From Limosilactobacillus coleohominis 101-4-CHN (GTDB lineage Bacteria; Bacillota; Bacilli; Lactobacillales; Lactobacillaceae): DNA of 33,660 bases. Numbering within the stretch: the first letter of the stretch is position 1; every line of letters begins with the position of its first letter. The stretch spans positions 353,170 to 386,829 of the forward strand of contig NZ_GG698803.1 of assembly GCF_000161935.1 (NCBI RefSeq). The letters are read 5' to 3'. Shown here in pieces: positions 1-9,125 of the stretch. The notes beneath the pieces are model-generated. The model did no database searches and had not been told where the DNA came from. It saw only the letters and a program-made list of their open reading frames with translations. A program made the translations under genes and the position numbers.

Positions 1-2
1 AC

Positions 3-482
3 ACAAACCAATTCTATTCTAATTGGGGACATAATTATTATTATGGATCTGATGGCGCGATGTTAAAAAACACAACATTTACTGTTAATGGTAAGACCTA
101 TGTAGCAGATAATGATGGTGTTTTAACGGAAAATTCTGCTGCTTCTAAGGCTGATCGTGCCTTAACAATGTTAGGTACTCCATATGTTTGGGGTGGTAAT
201 ACTCCTTCAGGCTTTGACTGTTCTGGATTAGTTCAATGGGCATTTGGTCTAAGTTCAAATTATCGTACAACATACCAACAAACTAATTTAGGTGCTCACC
301 ATTATGATGTGTATAATGCACCAAAAGGTTCCTTGGTGTTCTTTGGTAGCGATAGTGCACCATATCACGTTGGTATCTCATTAGGAAACGGATCATTTGT
401 TCATGCACCAGAACCAGGTGACGTAGTGAAGACTACAAAGATGGCCTACTATACTCCAAGCTATTATATTGTAATGAATTAA
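3..482 (+). CDS. NlpC/P60 peptidoglycan hydrolase with aromatic wall-binding repeat (5' end outside window)
   Basis: The reading frame is open from base 3, so the start lies upstream of the window. The first 20 or so codons encode one copy of an aromatic repeat (TNQFYSNWG...YYYGSDGA) of the glucan/wall-binding type, also seen in the amidase gene at 4225-5561. The rest is an NlpC/P60 cysteine peptidase domain. Counting from the Met at base 60, the catalytic Cys is residue 54 (in FDCSGLVQW), the His is residue 103 (in YHVGIS), and a conserved HAP follows at 115. These enzymes cleave D-Glu/diaminoacid or related bonds in peptidoglycan stem peptides outside the cell. The catalytic domain sits at the C-terminus, a common layout for secreted lactobacillus hydrolases. 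The signal peptide and remaining repeats must be upstream. Confidence 0.9.
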   Translation, partial: TNQFYSNWGHNYYYGSDGAMLKNTTFTVNGKTYVADNDGVLTENSAASKADRALTMLGTPYVWGGNTPSGFDCSGLVQWAFGLSSNYRTTYQQTNLGAHHYDVYNAPKGSLVFFGSDSAPYHVGISLGNGSFVHAPEPGDVVKTTKMAYYTPSYYIVMN

Positions 483-522
483 TAAGATTAATTAAAAGGT
501 AACCTTTTAAAATTAATTTTGA

Positions 523-528
523 TATAAT
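523..528 (+). promoter_or_regulatory. putative -10 box for the small lipoprotein gene
   Basis: TATAAT lies 37 bases before the start at 566, which is a normal distance. No good -35 hexamer is visible. A short inverted repeat (AAAAGG..CCTTTT) sits just upstream, at about 494-508, and could be an operator or a weak terminator of the hydrolase gene. Confidence 0.35.
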
Positions 529-565
529 TGATTCAATACATGAACGATAACGAGAGGGGTAAACT

Positions 566-1093
566 ATGAAATTACAAAAGATTATGATGTCTACAATGGC
601 TGGGGCAATGGTTTTATCCTTAGCTGCTTGTGTAAGCAAGTCAACCACTGAGACTAAGAAAGATACTGCGGAAAGCAGTCATGTTACCAAGAAGCATAAT
701 AGTAAAAAGGGTTCTATTAAAGTATCCAAAAAGAATGCTCAAAGTAATAATAATAATAGTTCTAGTGACAATGTAGTCGTTTCCAAGAGTAGTTCTTCTA
801 CTAATACGACTATTAATGGTGTTAAGAACAGTGCTACAGCACATTCTGTAAGTCAACGTCAGACACAAACAATGACTGAGACTGATGCTCGTAATTTGGT
901 TAAGGAACATTTAAGTAATCAGCGTGCTAACTCATTAGAAGCTGGTAATGGTGAACCAACTCAGCCGGCAGTAAGTGCAATTGATGGATTTAGCGCGACC
1001 CAAAATAGTACAAATGATTGGACTATTTCTGGTACTTATGGTGGTAAGACTTATACCTACCATGTAACGCCAAATGCAATTACTGGTGCCTAG
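566..1093 (+). CDS. small secreted lipoprotein of unknown function
   Basis: A 175-residue protein with a lipoprotein signal: a basic start (MKLQK), a hydrophobic stretch, and the lipobox LAAC with the lipidated Cys at residue 22. Residues 25-100 are rich in Ser, Thr, Lys and Asn and look like a disordered linker. The last 65 residues (DARNLVKEHL..., ending in GGKTYTYHV) form a small folded domain that resembles C-terminal domains of other lactobacillus lipoproteins, but I cannot name it. A good ribosome site (GAGAGGGG, 551-558) precedes the ATG and a clear terminator follows the stop, so it is probably monocistronic. Its place between wall hydrolases and glycosyltransferases fits a cell-envelope role. 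Confidence 0.8.
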   Translation: MKLQKIMMSTMAGAMVLSLAACVSKSTTETKKDTAESSHVTKKHNSKKGSIKVSKKNAQSNNNNSSSDNVVVSKSSSSTNTTINGVKNSATAHSVSQRQTQTMTETDARNLVKEHLSNQRANSLEAGNGEPTQPAVSAIDGFSATQNSTNDWTISGTYGGKTYTYHVTPNAITGA

Positions 1094-1116
1094 AGATTAG
1101 TAAATAGTGTATAATT

Positions 1117-1144
1117 AATCGGTACAGTTTTGTACCGATTTTTT
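1117..1144 (+). terminator. rho-independent terminator of the lipoprotein gene
   Basis: A perfect 10-bp stem (AATCGGTACA / TGTACCGATT) with a GTTT loop is followed by a T run. Confidence 0.85.
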
Positions 1145-1165
1145 ATTATGTAAAAAGGAGAATAC

Positions 1166-2098
1166 ATGGATAAATTATCAATTGTGGTACCCTGTTACAA
1201 TGAGGAAGATGTTATTCAGCTATTTTATTCAACGGTAGAACGATCCATTGACGAAATTCAGTCTTTAGAAACAGAGTATTGGTTTGTAAATGATGGTTCA
1301 GAAGACTTTACTTTACCAAAACTCCGTGAGCTTCATAAAAATTTTCCTGAACGAGTCCATTACATATCATTTTCCAGAAATTTTGGAAAAGAAGCAGCAT
1401 TATATGCCGGTTTGCAAGCTAGCTCAGGTGATTATGTTGTAGTTATGGATGCCGATCTTCAAGATCCATCTGCTTTATTACCAAAAATGTATTCATTAAT
1501 AAAAACTGGAAAATATGATTGTATTGGTACAAGGAGAGTCGATCGCGAGGGAGAGTCAAAGCTTAAATCATTTCTAAGCAATCAGTTCTATAAAATAATC
1601 AATAAAATTTCTCAGACAAACATTATTCCAAGTGCTCGCGATTACAGAATGATGACTAGGCAAATGGTAAATGCCGTCTTATCTTTAAAAGAGTATGATC
1701 GATTTTCTAAGGGAATTTTTAGTTGGGTTGGATTTAGGACAAAATATTTAGATTACCATAATATCCAACGGGCAGCTGGAACCACAGATTGGTCAACCTG
1801 GAAGTTATTTCGTTATGCCCTAAATGGCATTGCGGATTTTTCACAAGTTCCATTATCTTTGGCGGTTTGGTTAGGAACTGTTTCTTTTGTTGCTTCAGTT
1901 ATTGGAATCATATTTGTTATTATTAGACGAATTGTTGAGCCAAATAGTAGTGTTTTTGGTTGGGCTTCTTTAGTTTGTCTTATTTTACTATTAGGTGGTT
2001 TACAATTACTTTGTATTGGGATTGTTGGTAAGTATGTTGGTAAAACATACTTGCAATCTAAAAATAGACCGATTTATATTATTAAGGAAAAACATTAG
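1166..2098 (+). CDS. GtrB-like family 2 glycosyltransferase (polyprenyl-phosphate hexose synthase)
   Basis: A 310-residue GT2 enzyme of the DPM1/GtrB/CsbB group. The catalytic domain opens with the typical IVVPCYNEE, carries VNDGS (about residue 42) and the metal-binding motif MDADLQDP (about 95), and has a later SARDYRMM segment. Two membrane helices (about 230-250 and 270-292) close the protein, followed by a short cytosolic tail. Such proteins transfer glucose or a related sugar from a nucleotide donor to undecaprenyl phosphate at the inner membrane face; the lipid-linked sugar is then flipped and used by GT-C enzymes. AAAAAGGAG precedes the ATG. It is followed 10 bases later by a second enzyme of the same kind, so the two form an operon with the AI-2E family gene. 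The sugar is not predictable. Confidence 0.9.
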   Translation: MDKLSIVVPCYNEEDVIQLFYSTVERSIDEIQSLETEYWFVNDGSEDFTLPKLRELHKNFPERVHYISFSRNFGKEAALYAGLQASSGDYVVVMDADLQDPSALLPKMYSLIKTGKYDCIGTRRVDREGESKLKSFLSNQFYKIINKISQTNIIPSARDYRMMTRQMVNAVLSLKEYDRFSKGIFSWVGFRTKYLDYHNIQRAAGTTDWSTWKLFRYALNGIADFSQVPLSLAVWLGTVSFVASVIGIIFVIIRRIVEPNSSVFGWASLVCLILLLGGLQLLCIGIVGKYVGKTYLQSKNRPIYIIKEKH

Positions 2099-2108
2099 GT
2101 AGGGGAAA

Positions 2109-3080
2109 ATGCGTAGAAATACTTTAACAATTGTTGTTCCTTGCTACAATGAGCAAGAAGTTTTACCCGAAACGGTAAAAGAGTTGGGAATTATTCTAAC
2201 TAAAATGCAGGATGAAAATAAGGTTTCTGAAAAAAGTAAACTTTTATTTGTGAATGATGGAAGTCATGATGAAACTTGGAAATTAATTTCAAAATATACT
2301 AAAGAGTATTCTTATGTTACTGGTGTAAAGTTTAGTCGTAACTACGGACATCAAAATGCATTATTAGCTGGTATGTCTACATGTGTAGATTATTCGGATA
2401 TGATTATTACAATCGATGCTGATCTTCAAGATGATGTTAATGCAATTCCAGAAATGGTTGATAGTTATTTAAATGGTTACGATGTCGTTTATGGGGTACG
2501 TAATAGCCGTGCTACTGATACTTTTTTTAAGCGTCGAACAGCATTAGCTTTTTATGGTTTGATGAAACGACTAGGAGTTCATTTGATTCCTGATTCAGCT
2601 GATTATCGTCTTTTGAGTAAGAGGGCTACAAGAGCTTTATTGCGTTTTCAAGAACGTAATTTATTTCTTCGAGGTATGGTGCCTTTGGTTGGTTATAAAT
2701 CCACTAAGGTGTATTATGCTCGAAAAGAAAGATATGCTGGTACATCAAAATATCCGTTGGGTAAAATGCTTCATTTTGCTTTAGATGGAATTACATCCTT
2801 TTCAATTGCTCCAATCCACTTAATCATGTACTTGGGTATAATAACAGTAATTATTAGCTTTATTTGTATGATCTACACTCTAGTGGAGAAGATTAGTGGC
2901 CATGTTGTTAGTGGATGGTCATCTTTAATGATTTCTATTTGGTTGCTGGGTGGAATTCAGCTTATTTCGATTAGTGTGATTGGGGAATATGTCGGAAAGA
3001 TATTCTCTGAGGTAAAGCGTCGTCCAAGATTTACGATTGAGACTGATACCTATACTAAGAAAATGGAAGATCAAGAATAA
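2109..3080 (+). CDS. GtrB-like family 2 glycosyltransferase (second copy)
   Basis: A 323-residue paralogue of the preceding enzyme with the same order of motifs: TIVVPCYNEQ at the start, VNDGSHD (about 49), IDADLQDD (about 100), ADYRLLS (about 165) and two C-terminal membrane helices (about 237-257 and 273-296). The two copies are clearly diverged, so they probably differ in sugar or lipid substrate rather than being a recent duplication. The stop codon overlaps the ATG of the next gene (TAATG), which implies translational coupling. No GtrA-type flippase is encoded nearby; the adjacent AI-2E family membrane protein is the only polytopic candidate in the operon, but a flipping role for it would be a guess. 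Confidence 0.9.
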   Translation: MRRNTLTIVVPCYNEQEVLPETVKELGIILTKMQDENKVSEKSKLLFVNDGSHDETWKLISKYTKEYSYVTGVKFSRNYGHQNALLAGMSTCVDYSDMIITIDADLQDDVNAIPEMVDSYLNGYDVVYGVRNSRATDTFFKRRTALAFYGLMKRLGVHLIPDSADYRLLSKRATRALLRFQERNLFLRGMVPLVGYKSTKVYYARKERYAGTSKYPLGKMLHFALDGITSFSIAPIHLIMYLGIITVIISFICMIYTLVEKISGHVVSGWSSLMISIWLLGGIQLISISVIGEYVGKIFSEVKRRPRFTIETDTYTKKMEDQE

Positions 3081-4180
3081 TGGTAAAAAAGCAATCATTT
3101 TTATATTGGTCGATTGAATTGCTAGTATTAGCACTTTTTATCTGGGTATGTTCAAAAATAGATTTTGTTTTTAGACCAATTTTAATATTTATTTCTGTCG
3201 TTTTTGTTCCGCTCATTATTTCACTGTTCTTGTATTATATGTTGAGACCAGTGATGAGCGCCTTAATGAAGGTTCGATTAGGAAGACATAGAATACCACG
3301 AGGAGTGGCTAGCTTCGTTATTGTATTACTACTTATTTTGATTGTAGTTAGCGTTATTGCTGCCATTATTCCTCCAATGATAAATGAATTAACGGAAATT
3401 ATTAAAAGTTTGCCAGCAACGGCAAAAGAAACTCAGAAATGGGTAGTCAGATTATCTCACCATCCATGGCTAAAGAATATTGACTTTAATGGCTACTATA
3501 AAGAAATGACCAATCAATTGTCAAAATCATCTGAGACTATTTTAAATGGCGTTACAAGCAAGGCTGGATCTCTAATAGGTATGTTAACCAGTACTGTAAT
3601 TGTTGCTATAACAGTTCCAGTTATGCTTTTTTATATGTTAAAGGATAGTAATAAATTTGTTCCAAGTATACAAAAGTACTTCTCAGAGAAACATGGTGAA
3701 GAAATTTCTAAGCTGTTGCATCAAATGAATACAACTTTATCATCATATATTTCAGGTCAGGCCATTGAATGTATTTTCGTAGCAGTTGCAACCAGTATCG
3801 GGTATCTAATAATCGGACAACCAGTAGCGATTGTATTAGGGTTAGTTGCCGGATTAACTAATATGATTCCCTACGTTGGCCCATATATAGGCATTACACC
3901 AGCTCTAATGGTTTCATTAGCTATGGCACCTAAAAAGATAATCTGGGTAATAATTGTGGTGGTTATTGTTCAGCAGATTGATGGAAATATCATTTACCCC
4001 AATATTATTGGTAGGACACTAAAAATTCATCCATTAACAATAATTATGTTATTATTAGCAGCAGGTAACATAGCTGGAATTCCAGGTATGATTCTTTGCA
4101 TCCCCTTTTATGCGGTTATCAAAACTATTTTCAATTACATTTGGTCGATATATCGAATCGAAAATAGAAATAATGAATGA
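3080..4180 (+). CDS. AI-2E family (PerM/YhhT-like) membrane transporter
   Basis: A 366-residue polytopic membrane protein. Two or three N-terminal helices (about 7-55 and 73-95) are followed by a soluble segment (about 100-165) and a group of further helices towards the C-terminus, with the family-typical ...NMIPYVGPYIG... around residue 260 and a Pro/Gly-rich end (AGIPGMILCIPFY). This matches the AI-2E transporter family (PF01594). Members export varied or unknown substrates and the family name should not be read as proof of autoinducer transport. The ATG overlaps the stop of the upstream glycosyltransferase, so it is co-translated with it. Its substrate may be linked to wall-polymer glycosylation, but this is context only. 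Confidence 0.85.
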   Translation: MVKKQSFLYWSIELLVLALFIWVCSKIDFVFRPILIFISVVFVPLIISLFLYYMLRPVMSALMKVRLGRHRIPRGVASFVIVLLLILIVVSVIAAIIPPMINELTEIIKSLPATAKETQKWVVRLSHHPWLKNIDFNGYYKEMTNQLSKSSETILNGVTSKAGSLIGMLTSTVIVAITVPVMLFYMLKDSNKFVPSIQKYFSEKHGEEISKLLHQMNTTLSSYISGQAIECIFVAVATSIGYLIIGQPVAIVLGLVAGLTNMIPYVGPYIGITPALMVSLAMAPKKIIWVIIVVVIVQQIDGNIIYPNIIGRTLKIHPLTIIMLLLAAGNIAGIPGMILCIPFYAVIKTIFNYIWSIYRIENRNNE

Positions 4181-4224
4181 AGGCATTATAATATTTTTCT
4201 ATAATTTGAAAGGAAGATTGATTT

Positions 4225-5561
4225 ATGGACTATATTAGGCATTTTAGAATGTTCAAAAAAGGTAAGAGCTGGTGCACCATGGCATTAACAACCGTTACGG
4301 TTGTTCTAGGTGTTACTTTAGCGTCTACTGGTTCAGCGAATGCAGATACTAATACTACTGCAGATGATATGAACACTAGTGTTCAAGTTAACAGTAACGA
4401 TTCTTCTAATAACAATGAAAATGTAAATGTAAATGATAATCAACAAGCAATGGCTTCATAGAGTGAAGATACTGCTGATAGCGATAGTCAAACGTCGGCT
4501 AATACAACCAACGCTGATCAAACCGCTCTGACTAAGCAAAGTAACAATGATGAAACCAGCCAACCTTCACAACCAGTATTAAATGGTTGGCAAAATGGGG
4601 TTTACTATCAAAATGGCCAAGTAGTAAAGAATAGTACCGTCGATGATGAAGATGGAACAACCTATTTGACTGATGATAATGGTCAAATGGTCAAAGACCA
4701 TTTTTACAGTCAAGATGGTAAGATGTACTACTTTGGTGCTGACGGTGCCCGCTATGATAATAAGTTCTATTTTAACTGGGGAAATACTTACTATTTTGGT
4801 AGTGACGGTGCTAGATATACTAACCAGTTTTACAATAATTGGGGGAATTTATATTTCTATGGGTCCAACGGTGCGTTAGCTAGAAATATGAGTGTTAACG
4901 TTAATTGGACTAATTATTGGGCTAATGAACTTGGTGTATTAACTCCTCAGTTTACTAATACAATTAATCAATATATTATTAATAATCACATTGGTCATGC
5001 TAATATATCCTACTATAATGCAATCCCGCAAAATATTACTGGTAAATATAGTGGTACTGCTAATGGGAAGCCAAATATGGTTGTAGTACATGAAACAGCC
5101 AATCCTAATGATAGTATTTGGGGAGAAATTAATTATGAAAAGTCTACTTACAACAATGCCTTTGTCCATGCTTTTGTAGACAGTAATCAGATAATTCAAA
5201 TTTCTGATACAGATCATGAGGCATGGGGGGGGCAGCATATCCTGCCAATGGACGTGCTGTTCAATTTGAACAAGTTGAAGTATATGGTGGTTGGAATTTT
5301 GCAGCTGAGTTAGTCAATGCAGCATACTACACTGCTTATAAGATGAAACAATATGGCATGTACCCTAGTTTAGCTGGTAGTAATAATCCAGTAAATGCAA
5401 CTTTATGGTCACATCATGATGTAAGTATGTATTTAGGTGGTACAGATCATACTGATCCGGATAATTATTGGTCTGATCGTGCATGGAACTATTTTGGAAG
5501 TGGATACAATATGTGGGACTTTACAATGTTAGTTAATTATGAATATGCCTTATTGCAGTAG
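4225..5561 (+). pseudogene. secreted N-acetylmuramoyl-L-alanine amidase with wall-binding repeats, broken by a TAG codon and a G8 frameshift
   Basis: One long gene read in three pieces. Codons from 4225 give a KxYKxGKxW-type signal peptide (RMFKKGKSW, hydrophobic core, NADT) and a Ser/Asn-rich region. An in-frame TAG at 4459-4461 interrupts it; the frame then stays open and encodes aromatic wall-binding repeats (about 4570-4890, unit like NKFYFNWGNTYYFGSDGARY) and the start of an amidase domain (MVVVHETAN, about 5078-5104; FVHAFVD, about 5161). At the G8 run 5225-5232 the frame shifts: the amidase continues in another frame (AAYPANGRAVQFEQVE..., SHHDVS) to the stop at 5561. G9 (or G6) would restore a protein of about 445 residues. 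The zinc-ligand-type histidines HE, HA and HHD are all present. As written, the ORF ends after 78 residues, so the product should be non-functional unless the TAG is suppressed and the G run varies. An AGGAAG ribosome site precedes the start. Confidence 0.85.
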
Positions 5562-5609
5562 ATCAAATAATGGTCTTATTGATAAAAAAGTTGTAAATAA
5601 TATGTTATG

Positions 5610-5630
5610 TTAGCCACTTAGTTTGGCTAA
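5610..5630 (+). terminator. small hairpin after the amidase gene
   Basis: A perfect 7-bp stem (TTAGCCA / TGGCTAA) with a 7-base loop runs directly into an A-rich stretch and the larger hairpin at 5628-5688. On its own it lacks a T tail, so it may be only part of a compound terminator. Confidence 0.35.
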
Positions 5631-5688
5631 AAAGCCCTCCGATAAAAGATGAAATAGAAAATTCATCTTTTATCGGAGGGCCGCTTTT
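5628..5688 (+). terminator. strong long-stem terminator, probably bidirectional
   Basis: A perfect 19-bp stem (arms 5635-5653 and 5662-5680, loop of 8) is extended outward by AAAAAGC / GCTTTTT with a small bulge and ends in T5. It lies about 70 bases downstream of the broken amidase gene. Confidence 0.8.
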
Positions 5689-6054
5689 TCTATGAGAGCA
5701 TACTCAACTTGACAGAAGAAAAACTCTTAATTCTCAAAGAAAACCTTATATGACGGTCCTTCTAAAGCCATAAATAGATGTCTTCTGTTGTTGTAATCCT
5801 GGGTATCCTTGAAAATGCTTCAATGGATTGTGGTGGAAGACTTAAAAGGCGCCATTAAATAAACGTGTTTACACATGTAAAAAGGACTTAATCGCGGAAC
5901 ACTTCCGCAATTAAGCTACCTAAAATTTCATCTATTTAACTTGCATACTTGACGGGATATAGTGCCACTAGGATTGTGAGAGGAAAGTTACGTATTAGTA
6001 AATCTAATCAAAGATTTTAGGATTTCATTCCAAGAAGCATTATATTAATAAGTA
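5689..6054. other. non-coding stretch with possible insertion-sequence debris
   Basis: No intact gene is seen. On the minus strand, about 5816 to 5727, a frame reads KDTQDYNNRRH...LEGPSYKVFFEN and then a stop. The YNNRRH part resembles the C-terminal end of IS3-like integrase-type transposases, but upstream the frame is closed by a TGA and the match is short. A hairpin (CTTAAT..GCGG / CCGC..ATTAAG, 5888-5916) and the pentamer-rich CATACTTGACGGGATA (about 5944-5959) could be further IS-end debris. Confidence 0.3.
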
Positions 6055-6093
6055 ATAAAAAAGTACCAATAGATTTTTTATCTACCAGTACTT
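6055..6093 (-). terminator. terminator of the LCP gene
   Basis: Read on the minus strand, AAGTACTGGTAGAT pairs with ATCTATTGGTACTT (14 bp, three of them G-U) around a 5-base loop and is followed by a T run. It begins 8 bases after the LCP stop codon. Confidence 0.8.
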
Positions 6094-6100
6094 AGTATGA

Positions 6101-7330
6101 TTAATAATTGTTATCATTCTCATCTAAAAGGTTATTACTTGATGAGATACCTATACTATTTGATGTAGACGAACTAGAACCACTACCAGGTACATTATAT
6201 TCAGCACCGCCAGGAAGCTTAAAGTCAGTATGATTGTAGCCGTCATAGTTAGACTGCATACGGTACATCCGAGTCTCATGGTTATCAACGGTAATTGGAT
6301 CAAGTCCTAATTGTTTGCGAATAATCTTAGAAATTCGATTGATTTCTTTTGGACTCGCAATTTGGAACGAAGCACCATCAATGGTGGCGTTTTTTCCTTG
6401 GAAGTGATAAGTCTTGACACTGTTCATTGCTGGACGATAGTTGCCATAGAGCACAGAAATACTATCCAATGGAATGTTGGTTTTTACACCATCTTTAACA
6501 GCAGCCAGAATTTTATTAACTGCACTTACGGAACCGGAAGTCTTAAATTTATGAATAACGTTGGTCATGATTTGTTGTTGCCGCTTTTGCCGTCCGTAAT
6601 CATTGTTTGGATCATCATAGCGCATCCGTGAATACTTTAAGGCAAGGTTACCATTTAAGTGTTGTTTGCCCTTCGGAAAATGATGTCCTTCATAATCAAA
6701 CGCAAATGGATTATCAACGTCCACACCGCCAACAGCGTTAACAACTTTTTTCAAAACTCCCATATTTACTACCGCGTAGTAGTCAATCGGAATCCCGAGC
6801 AGTTCCTTAACTTGCTTAACGGTTTGTTTAGGCCCACCAAGTGAATATGCAGCGTTAATCTTAACGTAGTCAGCACCTTTACTGGTATTAACCCTAACTA
6901 ATGTATCACGAGGAATACTGGTCATCGTGATGGACTCTTTTTTAGGGTTCACAGTAATAACTTCCAGGGTATCAGTATTCCCACCGGAGTTTCCCCGATT
7001 AAGAGCACCAACGTCAGTCCCCATTGCTAGGATAGAAACCGGCTTTCCTTGGGCTAGCTTTTTATCAACTTTCCCATCACCATTCGTAAATACACCCTTA
7101 GCAGTATTATGAAGTTGATGGTATTCATAACCACCAGCCACAAAAAGTAGGACACAAATGATGGCGATAATCCGCCAAACCCACTTAAAGCCACCTTTAT
7201 GATGGTGGACATATGGTGGACGATGGTCAAAGTCATCATTTGATTTGTGATGTGCTCGTTGGTCGATTTCTTCTTCAAGGTGACGTCGGTATTCGGCCCG
7301 CGTTTCGTGTTCGTGATTCATATTCGACAA
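6101..7330 (-). CDS. LytR-CpsA-Psr (LCP) family wall-polymer ligase
   Basis: A 409-residue membrane-anchored enzyme. A His/Arg/Asp-rich cytosolic head (1-52) precedes one membrane helix (about 53-72, VWRIIAIICVLLFVAGG). The extracellular LCP domain (about 95-345) shows the family's conserved segments: LAMGTD, NTDTLEVITVNP, SIPRDTLV, KINAAYSLGG, and KYSRMRYDDP...DYGRQKRQQQ, including the Arg and Asp residues that bind the polyprenyl pyrophosphate head group. LCP enzymes move teichoic acid or capsular polymers from the lipid carrier to peptidoglycan. The tail (about 365-409) is a Ser/Asn-rich low-complexity stretch. The gene is divergent from prfC across a 177-base AT-rich gap that must hold both promoters, and it has its own terminator. 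Which polymer it attaches is unknown. Confidence 0.93.
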   Translation of the reverse strand: MSNMNHEHETRAEYRRHLEEEIDQRAHHKSNDDFDHRPPYVHHHKGGFKWVWRIIAIICVLLFVAGGYEYHQLHNTAKGVFTNGDGKVDKKLAQGKPVSILAMGTDVGALNRGNSGGNTDTLEVITVNPKKESITMTSIPRDTLVRVNTSKGADYVKINAAYSLGGPKQTVKQVKELLGIPIDYYAVVNMGVLKKVVNAVGGVDVDNPFAFDYEGHHFPKGKQHLNGNLALKYSRMRYDDPNNDYGRQKRQQQIMTNVIHKFKTSGSVSAVNKILAAVKDGVKTNIPLDSISVLYGNYRPAMNSVKTYHFQGKNATIDGASFQIASPKEINRISKIIRKQLGLDPITVDNHETRMYRMQSNYDGYNHTDFKLPGGAEYNVPGSGSSSSTSNSIGISSSNNLLDENDNNY

Positions 7331-7507
7331 CCTCTGTTTAAATTTATAATTATCATTTATATATTAACTTTCTAACCTTAGCAAATCAATGCGTTGTAGT
7401 CAATTTTAGAAAGCAGTTTTTAAGAATTATGTAACACTTTTCTTCTATTATAGAGTCCCTAAATATGGTAATATTAAAAAGATAATGCTTGAAAGGACGA
7501 TTAAATA

Positions 7508-9088
7508 ATGACAACAGCAAAACAATTAGCCGAAGCTGTTAATAAACGCCGGACATTTGCGATTATTTCGCACCCAGACGCTGGTAAGACAACCATTACT
7601 GAGCAGATGCTACTCTTTGGTGGTATTGTGCGGGAAGCCGGAACAGTCAAGGGACGGGGTAGTAGTAATTTTGCCAAGTCTGACTGGATGGAAATCGAAC
7701 AAAAGCGGGGAATTTCCGTTACCTCTTCCGTGATGCAGTTTGATTTTGAAGGCAAACGGATTAACATTCTAGACACCCCTGGGCACGAAGATTTTTCTGA
7801 AGATACCTATCGAACCTTAATGGCTGTGGACTCTGCGGTCATGGTAATTGATGGTGCAAAGGGGATTGAACCACAAACCCGGAAATTATTCCAAATTTGT
7901 AAGATGCGGGGAATTCCAATCTTTACTTTCATTAATAAGTTTGACCGGGATGCTCGTGATCCATTAGATTTAATGAACGAAATTGAAGAAACCCTTGGGA
8001 TCGAAACGTATCCGATGGATTGGCCAATCGGAATGGGACGTCAGTTCATGGGTGTTTATGATCGGTATAATAAACGGGTTGCATTGACCCACCCTGCGAA
8101 TGAAGACAATCCATATCTACCACTGGACGATGACGGCCAAGTAATGGGCGATAATCCTTTAGCTGGTGAAGGCGAGTGGAAGGATGCCATAGACGGGATG
8201 GAACTTATCGAAATGGCTGGGAACGAGTTTAGTGAAGAAAAAATCTTGAAGGGTGATCAGACCCCGGTCTTCTTTGGTTCTGCTCTGACTAACTTTGGGG
8301 TGCGGACTTTCTTAGAAACGTATCTAAAGTATGCTCCAGCACCAAGTGCGCACAAGACTGAAGATGGCGAGGAGATTGAACCATTAGATTCTGAGCTATC
8401 TGGTTTTGTTTTTAAAATTCAGGCAAATATGAATCCACGTCACCGTGATCGGATTGCTTTTGTGCGGATTTGTTCTGGTGAATTTGACCGGGGAATGGAT
8501 GTTACTTTGGAACGGACTGGGAAACCAGTGCGTTTATCCAATGTCACTGAATTTATGGCCAATACTCGAGAAAATGTTGAAAAAGCCGTTGCTGGTGACA
8601 TTATTGGTCTATATGATACAGGTAATTTTCAGATTGGTGATTCCATTTACACTGGGAAAAAGGATATTAAATTTGAAAAGTTGCCGCAATTTACCCCGGA
8701 ACTGTTCATGCGGGTTTCGGCTAAAAATGTGATGAAGCAGAAGTCGTTCCACAAGGGGATTAATCAATTAGTTCAAGAAGGCGCAATTCAATTATTTCAA
8801 GGATATAATTCGAATGATTATATTCTTGGGGCAGTTGGTCAATTGCAGTTTGAAGTTTTTAAGTTCCGGATGCAAAACGAATATAATTCAGAAGTAGTCA
8901 TGGAACCAATGGGGAATAAGACAGCCCGTTGGATTAATCCAGATCAATTGGATCCAAAGATATCTTCTTCACGGAATATTTTGGTTAAAGACATTAACGG
9001 CGATCCACTATTCTTGTTTGAAAATCAATTTGCCGAAAATTGGTTCAAACAGAAGTATCCGGATGTTGAATTGACGGCGAAATTGTAA
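7508..9088 (+). CDS. prfC: peptide chain release factor 3 (RF-3)
   Basis: A 526-residue translation GTPase of the usual RF-3 length. The GTP-binding elements are all present: G1 SHPDAGKT (residues 21-28), the switch region [11 protein letters not shown]3 DTPGHEDF, and G4 NKFD. An elongation-factor-type domain 2 ([20 protein letters not shown]) and the RF-3 C-terminal domain ([21 protein letters not shown]) follow. RF-3 speeds removal of RF-1/RF-2 from the ribosome after peptide release and contributes to quality control after miscoding. The start at 7508 has a GAAAGGACG ribosome site. Base composition is higher in GC than the flanking surface genes, as expected for a core gene set in an accessory neighbourhood. 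Confidence 0.97.
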   Translation: MTTAKQLAEAVNKRRTFAIISHPDAGKTTITEQMLLFGGIVREAGTVKGRGSSNFAKSDWMEIEQKRGISVTSSVMQFDFEGKRINILDTPGHEDFSEDTYRTLMAVDSAVMVIDGAKGIEPQTRKLFQICKMRGIPIFTFINKFDRDARDPLDLMNEIEETLGIETYPMDWPIGMGRQFMGVYDRYNKRVALTHPANEDNPYLPLDDDGQVMGDNPLAGEGEWKDAIDGMELIEMAGNEFSEEKILKGDQTPVFFGSALTNFGVRTFLETYLKYAPAPSAHKTEDGEEIEPLDSELSGFVFKIQANMNPRHRDRIAFVRICSGEFDRGMDVTLERTGKPVRLSNVTEFMANTRENVEKAVAGDIIGLYDTGNFQIGDSIYTGKKDIKFEKLPQFTPELFMRVSAKNVMKQKSFHKGINQLVQEGAIQLFQGYNSNDYILGAVGQLQFEVFKFRMQNEYNSEVVMEPMGNKTARWINPDQLDPKISSSRNILVKDINGDPLFLFENQFAENWFKQKYPDVELTAKL

Positions 9089-9125
9089 TACGTATTTGAA
9101 TACATCCTGTATTTTGGGAGATATT

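Noticed and set aside
494-508. Inverted repeat AAAAGGTAACCTTTT as a terminator of the NlpC/P60 gene
   Set aside because: The loop is too small and the stem AT-rich; it might be an operator, so no firm call.
3080-4180. Autoinducer-2 export as the function of the AI-2E family protein
   Set aside because: The family name is historical; members move diverse or unknown substrates, and nothing here links it to quorum sensing.
5727-5816. Minus-strand YNNRRH segment as an intact transposase end
   Set aside because: Too short, closed by an upstream TGA, and no further transposase motifs; reported only as possible debris.
9096-9125. ATG at 9096 as start of the GT-C gene
   Set aside because: No ribosome site, and it lies 8 bases past prfC; the ATG at 9126 has TTGGGAG at proper spacing.
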